Shown in pieces: positions 1-5,924 of a stretch of DNA of 14,216 nt (the stretch's first letter is position 1; each line of letters starts with the position of its first letter). The notes beneath the pieces are model-generated. The model worked only from the letters and a program-made list of their open reading frames with translations. It was not told where the DNA came from and ran no database searches. The translations under genes and the position numbers were made by a program. Origin of the DNA: Thermoleophilaceae bacterium (GTDB lineage Bacteria; Actinomycetota; Thermoleophilia; Solirubrobacterales; JACPNS01); contig JAEMRJ010000054.1 of NCBI GenBank assembly GCA_016463365.1, forward strand, positions 1-14,216, given 5' to 3'.

Positions 1-451
1 CGAGCGGGATCTTGTGGATCGGGCAGGTGTTGCCCTCGGCGATCTCGTGCTCGCCTTTGAAGTCGGCGCACTTGGGGCAGTACCAACCCTCGTACTGGCC
101 TTTGTAGACGTAGCCGTTGTCATAGATCTGTTGCCAGACCTTCTGGACTTCTGCCACGTGCGCCGGGTTGGTCGTGCGGATGAAGAAGTCGTTGGTCACG
201 TCGATGCGCTCGAGCAGCGCTTCAAAGCGCGGGGCGTTGCGGTCGACCAGCTCCTGCGGCGTGGTGCCCTGGGCCTCGGCGGCAATCACCACCGGCTCGC
301 CGTGCTCGTCGGTCCCGGTGACGAAGAAGACGTCTTCGCCGCGCTGGCGCATGTGCCGCGCGAGGATGTCCGCACCGATCGTCGAGTAGGCATGCCCGAG
401 GTGCGGCTCGGCGTTGACGTAGTAGATCGGCGTGGTCACGTAGTAGGACAC
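1..451 (-). CDS. metG: Methionyl-tRNA synthetase, N-terminal part (runs off the left edge)
   Basis: Charges tRNA-Met with methionine in the cytoplasm. The 150 residues visible are the start of the class I catalytic Rossmann fold. The opening residues SYYVTTPIYYVN are typical of MetRS. The HIGH-type signature is HLGH at residues 17-20, followed by GTDEHGE at 46-52. A zinc knuckle follows: C125-x2-C128 after GWY, then C143-P-x-H146. The KMSKS loop and anticodon-binding domain lie beyond the window. The start is GTG at 451, chosen because the protein begins as the family does and because TAGGAT sits exactly 7 nt upstream, a leaderless promoter layout; no Shine-Dalgarno is needed. In many actinobacteria metG lies next to rsmI; here an M23 peptidase gene and hic remnants lie between them. 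The family call is near certain. Confidence 0.96.
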   Translation of the reverse strand, partial: MSYYVTTPIYYVNAEPHLGHAYSTIGADILARHMRQRGEDVFFVTGTDEHGEPVVIAAEAQGTTPQELVDRNAPRFEALLERIDVTNDFFIRTTNPAHVAEVQKVWQQIYDNGYVYKGQYEGWYCPKCADFKGEHEIAEGNTCPIHKIPL

Positions 452-458
452 GCGCCCG

Positions 459-464
459 ATCCTA
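459..464 (-). promoter_or_regulatory. Putative -10 box (TAGGAT) of leaderless metG
   Basis: TAGGAT on the minus strand matches TANNNT and ends 7 nt before the GTG start of metG, so transcription would begin at or next to the start codon. It lies just past the hicB stop, so metG could be transcribed independently of hicB. No convincing -35 element is visible. Confidence 0.55.
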
Positions 465-478
465 CCTTTGGGCTTTGG

Positions 479-712
479 TCAGGCCGCGACTGTTACTCGC
501 ATTTCACCGATGTTCACCACCGGTGCGTCCTCTGGGGGACTGTCAGGCGCTCCGTCATCTGCGAGATAGAGGGCGATCGATCCTCCGATCGACTCGCTCA
601 ACTCATCGAGTGTGAACCCGCTGGCGAAGCATCCAGGCAGTTCGTCGACTGTTGCCCAGTAGGAATTGTCGCTGTCGCGGTGGACTTTGACGGTGTACTT
701 ACGCTGGGTCAT
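479..712 (-). CDS. hicB: HicB-like antitoxin, orphaned from its toxin
   Basis: A 77-residue protein with the HicB partial RNase-H-like fold: KYTVKVHRDSDNSYWATV at 5-22, the hallmark ELPGCFASG at 24-32, then a helix (TLDEL...SIGGSIALYL) typical of HicB. In intact systems HicB neutralises the mRNA interferase HicA. This form is short and has no C-terminal HTH or ribbon-helix-helix DNA-binding domain. Translation is well supported: AAGGAG at 718-723 is 5 nt before the ATG, and the ATG overlaps the stop codon of a hicA remnant (ATGA). Because the upstream hicA is reduced to its last quarter or so, this antitoxin probably has no cognate toxin in this locus. It may be decaying, or it may protect against HicA toxins encoded elsewhere. 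The family call is good; the present function is uncertain. Confidence 0.85.
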   Translation of the reverse strand: MTQRKYTVKVHRDSDNSYWATVDELPGCFASGFTLDELSESIGGSIALYLADDGAPDSPPEDAPVVNIGEMRVTVAA

Positions 713-789
713 CGGTGCTCCTTGGGGAGTCCTGCCTGCCGCAGGATCGCGGCGGTCAGGCCTTTTCCGTACTGACTCCCACGGTATCT
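709..789 (-). pseudogene. hicA toxin remnant (C-terminal fragment only)
   Basis: In frame, and ending in a TGA that overlaps the hicB ATG, is a peptide reading RYRGSQYGKGL then TAAILRQAGL then PKEHR. It matches the usual HicA C-terminus (basic stretch, GK-L, then the ILRQAGL helix). HicA is usually about 60-85 residues; only about 26 remain. The double-stranded-RNA-binding fold with its catalytic histidine in a GSH motif is absent. Upstream in the same frame the reading runs into the 3' end of the M23 peptidase gene and no longer resembles HicA. The likely history is a deletion that removed the 5' part of hicA next to the M23 stop codon. The homology call comes from motif recognition, not alignment. 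Confidence 0.7.
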
Positions 790-799
790 GCTCGAAGGA

Positions 800-1867
800 T
801 CAGGAAGCGCGGTGAAGCGGAATGACCTCGGCATCGTGCGCGCCCTGCTCGGCGTCGATTGAAGGCGGTGAGTCGTGCCTTGCAATCTCACGCGGCTTCC
901 TACGCATCGCCAGCGCGATCAGGCAGACCGCGGCGACGGCGAGCAGAAGGAGCCGGTTCGATCCGCCGCCGGACTGCGCTGCAACTGGGGCCGGCTCGGA
1001 GCTGACCGGTTCGACCGGCTCGGCTGCGACGCGGTTCGGCCGCTCGGCTGCCGGCTGCTGCAAGGGGGGAGGGGCCACGCGGCTGACATGCCGGACCGCG
1101 TGGCCCTCACGCGCGCGGGCGCCAGCGGAGCTGTCGGCTGTGGTCGGCCGACCGCTTGCCCCATGCCTTGATGCTGACGAGCTGTCTCCAGTTGCTTGCG
1201 CGTGAACACTTGAGATGGATCGGGCCTCGCGCCCGGTTGAGGAATCGCGAACTTCCTGCTCTGGCGACTGCTTGGCTGGCGCAACTGACTGGGCCGCGGG
1301 GACCGGCGCATCGGCCGCCGGCAATGTCGCTGGAAGTCGCGGCGCACCGAGCAGCGTCATCGGATCGAGGTAGGAGCGGTCCTCGGCGCGCCGCACGCTG
1401 AGGTGAAGATGAGGCTCGGCGACAGACCGGCGACCAGTCGTGCCGACCGCACCGAGCAATGCACCCGCCGTGACCGAGTCACCCCGCGCCACCGATCGCG
1501 TCGCCAGATGCAGCGCGCTCACCAGGTAGGCCCCGTCGCGCGATCGCAGCGTCACCGTCACGCCCCCGTCCGGCAGCGCCCCTGCGAACGACACACGACC
1601 ATCGACGATCGCGCGCACCTGCGTGCCTGCCGGCGCGGCGATGTCGAGGCCTCGGTGCTGACCCGCGGCGTAGCGGTCACTGCCGTTCTTGTACGGCGTG
1701 ATCACTTCGCCGAGCACTGGCCACGGCCACGCACCGGTCCCGCCGTCGGCAGCCGCCGCGCCGTTCGGCGTGGTGAGCGTCAGGAAGACTGCAATGGCGG
1801 TCGCGAGCGCGGTGCTCGCCGCTCTCGAGTTTCGAAGACTCGTCGGTTGGGCGCTTCGGATCAACAT
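800..1867 (-). CDS. Secreted M23 (LytM-type) metallopeptidase with C-terminal membrane anchor
   Basis: A 355-residue envelope protein, probably a peptidoglycan endopeptidase. Residues 1 to about 40 are a signal peptide: a basic N-region, a hydrophobic core and an AAAA-type cleavage site. The M23 domain spans roughly 45-175, with zinc and catalytic residues visible as H71-x3-D75 in QHRGLDIAAPAG, H120 in ALHLA, and H153/H155 in EPHLHLS. A long Ser/Pro/Ala-rich linker (about 180-300) follows, then one membrane helix (about 305-321), a basic stop-transfer stretch (RRKPRE) and a cytoplasmic tail. It therefore looks like a type I membrane protein tethered outside the cell. The ATG at 1867 is chosen over an upstream TTG at 1876 because TAGGTT lies exactly 7 nt before the ATG. 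An intact set of metal ligands suggests an active enzyme, not a degenerate regulator. The substrate is unproven. Confidence 0.9.
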   Translation of the reverse strand: MLIRSAQPTSLRNSRAASTALATAIAVFLTLTTPNGAAAADGGTGAWPWPVLGEVITPYKNGSDRYAAGQHRGLDIAAPAGTQVRAIVDGRVSFAGALPDGGVTVTLRSRDGAYLVSALHLATRSVARGDSVTAGALLGAVGTTGRRSVAEPHLHLSVRRAEDRSYLDPMTLLGAPRLPATLPAADAPVPAAQSVAPAKQSPEQEVRDSSTGREARSISSVHAQATGDSSSASRHGASGRPTTADSSAGARAREGHAVRHVSRVAPPPLQQPAAERPNRVAAEPVEPVSSEPAPVAAQSGGGSNRLLLLAVAAVCLIALAMRRKPREIARHDSPPSIDAEQGAHDAEVIPLHRAS

Positions 1868-1874
1868 GACGGCC

Positions 1875-1880
1875 AACCTA
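1875..1880 (-). promoter_or_regulatory. Putative -10 box (TAGGTT) of leaderless M23 peptidase gene
   Basis: TAGGTT (TANNNT) on the minus strand is followed by 7 nt and then the ATG of the M23 gene. The rest of the 1881-1970 gap between rsmI and this gene shows no ORF. It has a weak hairpin (CGCGG and CCGCG arms) followed by TAAAAAG on the minus strand just past the rsmI stop, too weak to call a terminator. Confidence 0.5.
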
Positions 1881-1970
1881 GATCGGATCGGGCTGGCTGT
1901 GGGGTCGAAATCCCGACTATTTACAGCGCCGTGGCGAACTTTTTACGCGGCCGTCACAGACCGCGCAAAG

Positions 1971-2777
1971 TCACGGTTGATAGAGGTCGTTGACGCGCAG
2001 GCCGGTCAGTTCGGCGACGACCTTGGCGGCCTCGCGGGCGCGCGCGCCAGATTCGGCAAGCCTTGCCACGGCGGCGCGGCCGTCGGCCAGGCGGCGGTGC
2101 TCCAAGGACGCCTCCGCTGCAGCTCCGACGACGATCACAATCTCACCCTTGACCTCGCCTGTGCCGAAGTGCTCGGCGAGCTCGGTGGCTGTCCCACGTG
2201 CGACCTCTTCATGGAGTTTGGTCAGCTCACGGCACACGGCGACCTGGCGCTGCGGATCGATCGCCGCAAGCCGGTCAAGCGTCGCGCCCAGTCGTTTCGG
2301 CGATTCAAAAGCAACCAGTGTTTCGGCGAGGTTTGCGAACAGATCGTCGATCTCTGACGCCTTGCGCGGAATGAAGCCGGCGAACCGCCAGTGATCGCTC
2401 GGCAATCCGGCCGCGACAAGCGCAGCGAGCACGGCGGACGGACCGGGCAGAACTTCAACAGGAAGCCCTGCTGCGATACACGCCTGCACCATCACGTAGC
2501 CGGGGTCAGAGACCAGCGGCATGCCGGCGTCAGAGACCAGCGCGACTGTTTCGCCTTCGTCCATCCGCTTGACCAGTTCGCCGGCGCGGCGGCGTTCGTT
2601 CTGCTCGTTGTAGGAGATCATCTTCCCGGACACGCCGAAGCGCTCAAGCAGCTTTCCGGTGCGGCGGGTGTCTTCGCAGGCGATCAGATCGGCCTCGCGC
2701 AGGGTGGTCAGGGTGCGCAGCGTGACGTCTTCCATGTTTCCGATCGGAGTCGGACAGACGATCAGCCGGCCGGCCAT
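1971..2777 (-). CDS. rsmI: 16S rRNA (cytidine(1402)-2'-O)-methyltransferase
   Basis: Methylates the ribose 2'-OH of C1402 in the decoding centre of 16S rRNA, using SAM. The 268 residues show the family motifs in order: CPTPIGNMEDVTLR at 8-21, ACEDTRRTGKLL at 33-44, the glycine-rich SDAGMPLVSDPG at 82-93, LPGPSA at 110-115, FESPKR at 157-162 and CRELTKLHEE at 182-191. A C-terminal helical segment follows, ending in GLRVNDLYQ. The length is normal for the family. The start at 2777 was chosen over an ATG 11 codons upstream because GGAGG lies just ahead of it and the ROK gene stop is only 2 nt away. The two genes are therefore translationally close and almost certainly co-transcribed. The family is a confident call. 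Confidence 0.97.
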   Translation of the reverse strand: MAGRLIVCPTPIGNMEDVTLRTLTTLREADLIACEDTRRTGKLLERFGVSGKMISYNEQNERRRAGELVKRMDEGETVALVSDAGMPLVSDPGYVMVQACIAAGLPVEVLPGPSAVLAALVAAGLPSDHWRFAGFIPRKASEIDDLFANLAETLVAFESPKRLGATLDRLAAIDPQRQVAVCRELTKLHEEVARGTATELAEHFGTGEVKGEIVIVVGAAAEASLEHRRLADGRAAVARLAESGARAREAAKVVAELTGLRVNDLYQP

Positions 2778-2779
2778 CC

Positions 2780-3778
2780 TTACGCATCCTCCAGCGGCTC
2801 GTCGAGGCACTCGACAAAGGCCATCGCTGCTGCCCCGAGCATCCCGGCTTCCGGACCGAACTTCGCGGGCAGGATCTCGGCGATCTCCTTGTTGGGCGAA
2901 AGTCCGTACTTCGCAAGGTGTTCGCGCGCCGGTCCGACCACGAAGTCGCCCGCGCCGGCCGCCGCGCCGCCACCGATGACGATCGCTTCCGGGTTGAAGA
3001 TGTTGGATATTCCGACAAGTCCGGCGCCGAGGTAGTGCCCGGCCCTGGCCAACACCGCGATACCGCCCTCGTCGCCTTTGTGGGCGAGTTCCGATGCGGT
3101 CGCGCCGGTCACCGGTCTTCCCGCAGCCAGTTCCTGGCCGAGCGCCGAGTCCGGGTGCTCCTGCGCGTACTCGTTGGCAAAACGACCCATCGCCGTTCCG
3201 GAGGCCATCGTCTCAAGGCAGCCGAAGTTGGGGCAGTTGCCCTGGCACGGCGGACCGTCGGCAAGCACGGTGATGTGTCCGAGCTCGGCTCCGGATCCGC
3301 GCGACCCGCGGAAGATCTTGCCGTCGATGATGACCCCGCCGGCCACGCCGGTGCCCAGGCCGATCAGGATCACGTCGCGCTTTCCGCGCCCGGCGCCGAA
3401 GCGCTGCTCTGCCAGCGCCGCGACGTTGCCGTCGTTGTCGAGCGCGATCGGCAGCCCGAGTTGCTCGGTCATCAGCTTGCGGATCGGCACATCGGCGATC
3501 GGCAGGTTGACCGACACGACCGCCGTGCCGCTGCGCTGATCGATCAGAGAGGGAATGCCCAATCCGACCGCCTCGACCGGCGATTCTTCGCCGTTCTGCG
3601 CGCGCAGTTCCTGGACGACCTCAACGATCAGCTTCAGCAGGTCGTCCTCTGTGAGGTCGTGTGAGGGGCGCTGCATCTGGTGGTGGACGGTCAGATCGCC
3701 TGACACAACGCCAGCGGCGAGCTTCGTCCCGCCAAGGTCGATCCCGATGACTCTGCGTTCTGCGGCCGGTGGATTCAT
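2780..3778 (-). CDS. ROK-family sugar kinase, probably glucokinase
   Basis: Probably phosphorylates glucose or a related hexose with ATP in the cytoplasm. The 332 residues carry the phosphate-binding loop DLGGTK at 14-19, a catalytic Asp in LDNDGNVAALAE (D116), GLGTGVAGG at 140-148, and the ROK signature GAELGH (E165, H168). The signature is followed by a zinc site: H168, then C178-x3-C182-x4-C187 in the stretch CQGNCPNFGCLE. A glycine-rich GGGAAAG segment near the C-terminus fits ROK kinases. No HTH domain is present, so it is a kinase and not a ROK repressor. The start at 3778 was chosen because TAGCAT lies exactly 7 nt upstream; in-frame ATGs at 3787 and 3826 would leave that box inside or beside the gene. 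The exact sugar is not shown by sequence. It shares its transcript with rsmI. Confidence 0.88.
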   Translation of the reverse strand: MNPPAAERRVIGIDLGGTKLAAGVVSGDLTVHHQMQRPSHDLTEDDLLKLIVEVVQELRAQNGEESPVEAVGLGIPSLIDQRSGTAVVSVNLPIADVPIRKLMTEQLGLPIALDNDGNVAALAEQRFGAGRGKRDVILIGLGTGVAGGVIIDGKIFRGSRGSGAELGHITVLADGPPCQGNCPNFGCLETMASGTAMGRFANEYAQEHPDSALGQELAAGRPVTGATASELAHKGDEGGIAVLARAGHYLGAGLVGISNIFNPEAIVIGGGAAAGAGDFVVGPAREHLAKYGLSPNKEIAEILPAKFGPEAGMLGAAAMAFVECLDEPLEDA

Positions 3779-3785
3779 TAGGCGC

Positions 3786-3791
3786 ATGCTA
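3786..3791 (-). promoter_or_regulatory. Putative -10 box (TAGCAT) of leaderless ROK kinase-rsmI unit
   Basis: TAGCAT on the minus strand matches TANNNT and ends 7 nt before the chosen ATG at 3778. It lies in the roughly 80-bp divergent gap between the ROK gene and the LCP gene. I found no equally clear box for the LCP gene on the plus strand. Confidence 0.5.
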
Positions 3792-3862
3792 ATCCGGCAG
3801 GGGGGCGGCCGGTCAGGCGGAAACAATCTGGCGCGGGGGTTGTTCTATCTCCCTGACCTCCC

Positions 3863-5044
3863 ATGACCGACAAAAAACCCCAGTACAAGACCTATCGCGC
3901 CCGGCGTATGCCATGGGACCGCTTTCGCAGGTCGCAGTTCGACAAGCTCGGAAAGGCCCCACCGGCCGAACCCGGCGATCCGCACTTCCCGGCCCCGCCG
4001 CCGCCGATCTCGCGCGAAGACGCCCAGCTCCAGCCGGCCCCGCCGCCGCGCCGGGCGCCGCGCCCGCAGAGCTCCGCGCAGCGGCAGCCGAAGAAGCCGC
4101 CGCGCGTGAAGGCCCCGCGGGCCTCGACGCGCCGGCCCGTGCTCAAATTCTTCAAGTGGTTCCTGATCTGGGCCGTCAGCTGGCTGCTGATCTCTGGAGT
4201 GCTGTTCGTTGTTTCGGCGACGATCCAGCAGTCGAAGGTGAGCGACTCAACCAACGACGCGCTCGGCGGCGGAGGCAATCTGCTGACCAGTCCGGGGAAC
4301 GTTCTGGTGATGGGTCTCGATGAACGTCCGAAGAACTGGGATGTCGCCCGCAGCCCTGCTCGTACTGACACGCTGATGCTCCTGCGCACAGGCGGGGGCG
4401 AGGCCCAGCGCGTCTCGATCCTGCGCGACAGCTACGCCGAGATCCCCGGCTATCTGCCGCAGAAGATCAACGCCGCATACGCGTACGGCGGGGCCCCGCT
4501 GACGATCAAGACAGTCGAGAACTTCATGAACGTCGGCGGCGGAAACATGAAGATCAACCACATGATCATCGTCGACTTCGACCACTTCCCGGGGCTGATC
4601 GACGCGCTCGGCGGCGTGAAGGTGGAGGTCAGGCAGCGCTGTATCCGCAGCACCTTCGACGGCAAGACCTTCAGGCTCGCGCGCGGAACGCACACGCTCA
4701 ACGGCGAACAGGCACTGCGCTTTTCGCGCGTGCGCAAGAACGAATGCGACCCGAGCGAGGACGACCGCGACCGCGCGGCGCGTCAGCAGCAGGTGATGTC
4801 CTCGATGAAGAACAAGATCTACAACCCGTTGACGTTCGTGCGGCTGCCGTGGATCGCGTGGGCTGCGCCGAAGGCGTTTGTCACCGACATGAGTCCGTTC
4901 ACGTTGTTGAACTTCATGACGTCGATGACGATCGGATCGAGCCCGAAGACGCACGTTCTCAAACCGTCCGCAGCCGGACCGGGGTCTTCATTGATCATCC
5001 CCGAAGGCGAACGCCAGCGCTGGTCCCGCCGGCTCAGCGACTGA
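3863..5044 (+). CDS. LytR-CpsA-Psr (LCP) family cell-wall ligase
   Basis: LCP proteins transfer lipid-linked glycopolymers onto peptidoglycan outside the membrane. The 393 residues comprise a basic, proline-rich cytoplasmic N-terminus (about 1-90, with runs such as PAPPPP), one membrane helix (about 97-119) and an extracellular LCP domain (about 146-316). Conserved features are VLVMGLDE at 147-154, RTDTLML (R167, D169), SILRDSY (R188, D189), INAAYAYGG at 202-210, the FDHFPGLIDALGGV segment at 239-252, RFSRVRK (286-292) and DRDRAARQQ at 301-309. These cover the charged residues that bind the pyrophosphate and metal. The usual SIPRD motif reads SILRD here. There is no LytR_C domain. It has no Shine-Dalgarno and no N7 box, so its ATG is the natural start but less firmly supported than others. 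Confidence 0.93.
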   Translation: MTDKKPQYKTYRARRMPWDRFRRSQFDKLGKAPPAEPGDPHFPAPPPPISREDAQLQPAPPPRRAPRPQSSAQRQPKKPPRVKAPRASTRRPVLKFFKWFLIWAVSWLLISGVLFVVSATIQQSKVSDSTNDALGGGGNLLTSPGNVLVMGLDERPKNWDVARSPARTDTLMLLRTGGGEAQRVSILRDSYAEIPGYLPQKINAAYAYGGAPLTIKTVENFMNVGGGNMKINHMIIVDFDHFPGLIDALGGVKVEVRQRCIRSTFDGKTFRLARGTHTLNGEQALRFSRVRKNECDPSEDDRDRAARQQQVMSSMKNKIYNPLTFVRLPWIAWAAPKAFVTDMSPFTLLNFMTSMTIGSSPKTHVLKPSAAGPGSSLIIPEGERQRWSRRLSD

Positions 5045-5068
5045 CCGATCCCACCAGCTGCTTGCTTG

Positions 5069-5097
5069 CTTGCTGCACACCTGTGGTGTGCAGCAAG
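5069..5097. repeat. Palindrome copy 1 (13-bp arms, centre TGT)
   Basis: Perfect inverted repeat. The left arm is CTTGCTGCACACC and the right arm is its exact reverse complement, separated by TGT. It is one of the two longest-armed copies. Its centre is the reverse complement of that of copy 4, so it may be in the opposite orientation. Confidence 0.9.
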
Positions 5098-5134
5098 ATG
5101 TAGCGTCGAAGAATGGCTCAGGTATGGGGTTGAT

Positions 5135-5159
5135 TGCTGCACACCACGGGTGTGCAGCA
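5135..5159. repeat. Palindrome copy 2 (11-bp arms, centre ACG)
   Basis: Perfect 11-bp inverted repeat, TGCTGCACACC and its reverse complement, separated by ACG. The next outward pair (T5134 and G5160) could only wobble in RNA. Confidence 0.9.
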
Positions 5160-5224
5160 GAACTACGAGCGCAGGTGACCATGATCGCGAAGGATGGTCG
5201 CACCGTGATTCGCCGGTGGAAAAT

Positions 5225-5249
5225 TGCTGCACACCGCAGGTGTGCAGCA
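5225..5249. repeat. Palindrome copy 3 (11-bp arms, centre GCA)
   Basis: Perfect 11-bp inverted repeat with the same arms as copy 2, separated by GCA. The flanks outside the arms do not pair. Confidence 0.9.
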
Positions 5250-5287
5250 CAACTTCGCTCAACCAAGGGATCCTTCGCATCCAAAAT

Positions 5288-5316
5288 GCTGCTGCGCACC
5301 ACAGGTGTGCAGCAGC
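5288..5316. repeat. Palindrome copy 4 (13-bp arms, one wobble, centre ACA)
   Basis: The left arm is GCTGCTGCGCACC and the right arm is GGTGTGCAGCAGC, separated by ACA. The single departure from perfect symmetry is G5296 opposite T5308, which would be a G-U pair in RNA. The outer two base pairs differ from those of copy 1 but still pair. Confidence 0.88.
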
Positions 5317-5345
5317 GTTCTTCTGGACTGCGGCGCGGGAGGGGG

Positions 5346-5567
5346 CTAGTACTGCGGCGGCGCCGGCGGCTGCGGCGGCATCGGGCCCTGAGGGGGCTGC
5401 TTGTTGCCCTGGGCCATCAGGAAGAGACCGATGACCAGGCCGATCCCGCCGGCGATCATCAGGATCACGCCGACCACCTGAATTTCAATGCCGGCGAAGG
5501 TCTCAGTGACTGCAAACTTGAGGATCGCGCCTACTGCGATCAGGAAAATTGATGCACCGATTGTCAT
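5346..5567 (-). CDS. Small membrane protein, DUF6458-like
   Basis: A 73-residue protein of unknown function. It opens MTIGASIFLIAVGAILKFAV, has a central GIEIQVVGVILMIAGGIGLVIGLF segment, and ends in a Pro/Gln-rich tail (PPQGPMPPQPPAPPQY). Two hydrophobic stretches (about 4-20 and 29-51) make a small two-helix membrane protein likely. The pattern resembles the actinobacterial DUF6458 family; that assignment is from memory of the family's look. Its ATG overlaps the stop codon of the fmdB-like gene by 4 nt (ATGA), so it is translationally coupled to that gene. Its stop lies 29 nt from the nearest palindrome. Confidence 0.82.
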   Translation of the reverse strand: MTIGASIFLIAVGAILKFAVTETFAGIEIQVVGVILMIAGGIGLVIGLFLMAQGNKQPPQGPMPPQPPAPPQY

Positions 5568-5911
5568 TTGGAGTCGCCCTTCGACTTCTTGGATTCGCTC
5601 GAGCTTGCGCTCGCGGCCTCGGACTTGGATTCTGACTTCTTTTCGGATTTCTTGCTTTCCGACCCGGTCTCAGTCTTGGCCGAACTCGAGGATTCTGAAG
5701 CATCAGATCCACCGCCTCCTGCCTTCGCGCGGCGGCTGCTGCCGTAGTCCGTGTTGTGAAAGCCCGATCCCTTGAAGTGGATCGCAGGAGCCGAGTAGAC
5801 GCGCTCGACCGGCTTTCCCGTGTCGGGGTCCTTGGTGAGCGGGTCGTCGGTGAACTTCTGAATCACCTCGAAGGTCGACCCGTCGGCGCGCCTGTATTCA
5901 TAGATCGGCAT
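5564..5911 (-). CDS. FmdB-like protein lacking the zinc-ribbon cysteines
   Basis: A 115-residue protein with a clear FmdB/CxxC-CxxC-SSSS-type N-terminal fold: MPIYEYRR at 1-8, FEVIQKFTDDPLT at 14-26, and VYSAPAIHFKGSGFHNTDYG at 38-57. In most family members two CxxC pairs bind zinc. Here those positions read RADGS and KDPDTGK, and the whole protein has no cysteine. Residues from about 60 onward form a low-complexity Ser/Lys/Glu/Ala tail (repeated SESKKSE-like runs), probably disordered. The start at 5911 is the family's usual MPIYEY and sits 7 nt after TACCCT. It forms a two-gene unit with the downstream membrane protein and is divergent from glyS. Its function is unknown; the ordinary family is loosely annotated as regulatory. 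Confidence 0.88.
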   Translation of the reverse strand: MPIYEYRRADGSTFEVIQKFTDDPLTKDPDTGKPVERVYSAPAIHFKGSGFHNTDYGSSRRAKAGGGGSDASESSSSAKTETGSESKKSEKKSESKSEAASASSSESKKSKGDSK

Positions 5912-5918
5912 GGCGCTT

Positions 5919-5924
5919 AGGGTA
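5919..5924 (-). promoter_or_regulatory. Putative -10 box (TACCCT) of leaderless fmdB-like gene
   Basis: TACCCT on the minus strand is followed by 7 nt and then the ATG at 5911. It overlaps, by two bases, a plus-strand TANNNT candidate for glyS. The whole divergent gap is only 27 bp. Confidence 0.5.

Larger units (their letters stand above)
5045..5345. repeat. Gene-free region with a cluster of four palindromic repeats
   Basis: This 301-bp stretch lies between the convergent LCP and DUF6458 genes and has no credible gene. It holds four copies of a palindrome: arm TGCTGCACACC, 3-nt centre, arm GGTGTGCAGCA. Copies are centred at 5083, 5147, 5237 and 5302, so centre-to-centre distances are 64, 90 and 65 bp. 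The sequences between copies are unrelated to each other by eye. Only the palindromes are conserved. A short CTTG tandem repeat (three units, from 5061) abuts the first copy. The context (3' ends of convergent genes) is where REP-like or BIME-like elements and bidirectional hairpins are usually found. No T-tract follows any hairpin, so these are not standard intrinsic terminators. Confidence 0.85.

Noticed and set aside
14..775. Plus-strand ORF across metG and hicB
   Set aside because: Spans two genes on the other strand that have clear family motifs; no support of its own.
1918..1968. Terminator after rsmI
   Set aside because: Only 5-bp arms (CGCGG and CCGCG) with a 10-nt loop and an A-rich, not T-rich, follow-up; too weak to annotate.
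2918..3664. Long plus-strand ORF opposite the ROK kinase gene
   Set aside because: It is a frame shadow of G+C-rich coding DNA; the opposite strand codes a complete ROK kinase with all motifs.
4247..4954. Long minus-strand ORF opposite the LCP gene
   Set aside because: Low-quality Arg/Val/His-rich translation with no motif, fully inside a recognisable LCP gene.
5069..5316. CRISPR array
   Set aside because: The repeats are full palindromes with differing centres, the intervals are 37, 65 and 38 nt, and no cas gene is near. True arrays have near-identical repeats and uniform spacers.
5069..5316. Intrinsic terminators
   Set aside because: The hairpins are strong but none is followed by a T-tract on either strand, and four in a row is unusual for termination.
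5066..5434. Proteins with repeated Cys/His-rich peptides across the palindrome region
   Set aside because: Reading frames on both strands give recurring CCTPxVCS, AAHHRCAA or LHTCGVQQ peptides only because the DNA palindrome is repeated. They lack start signals and family resemblance.
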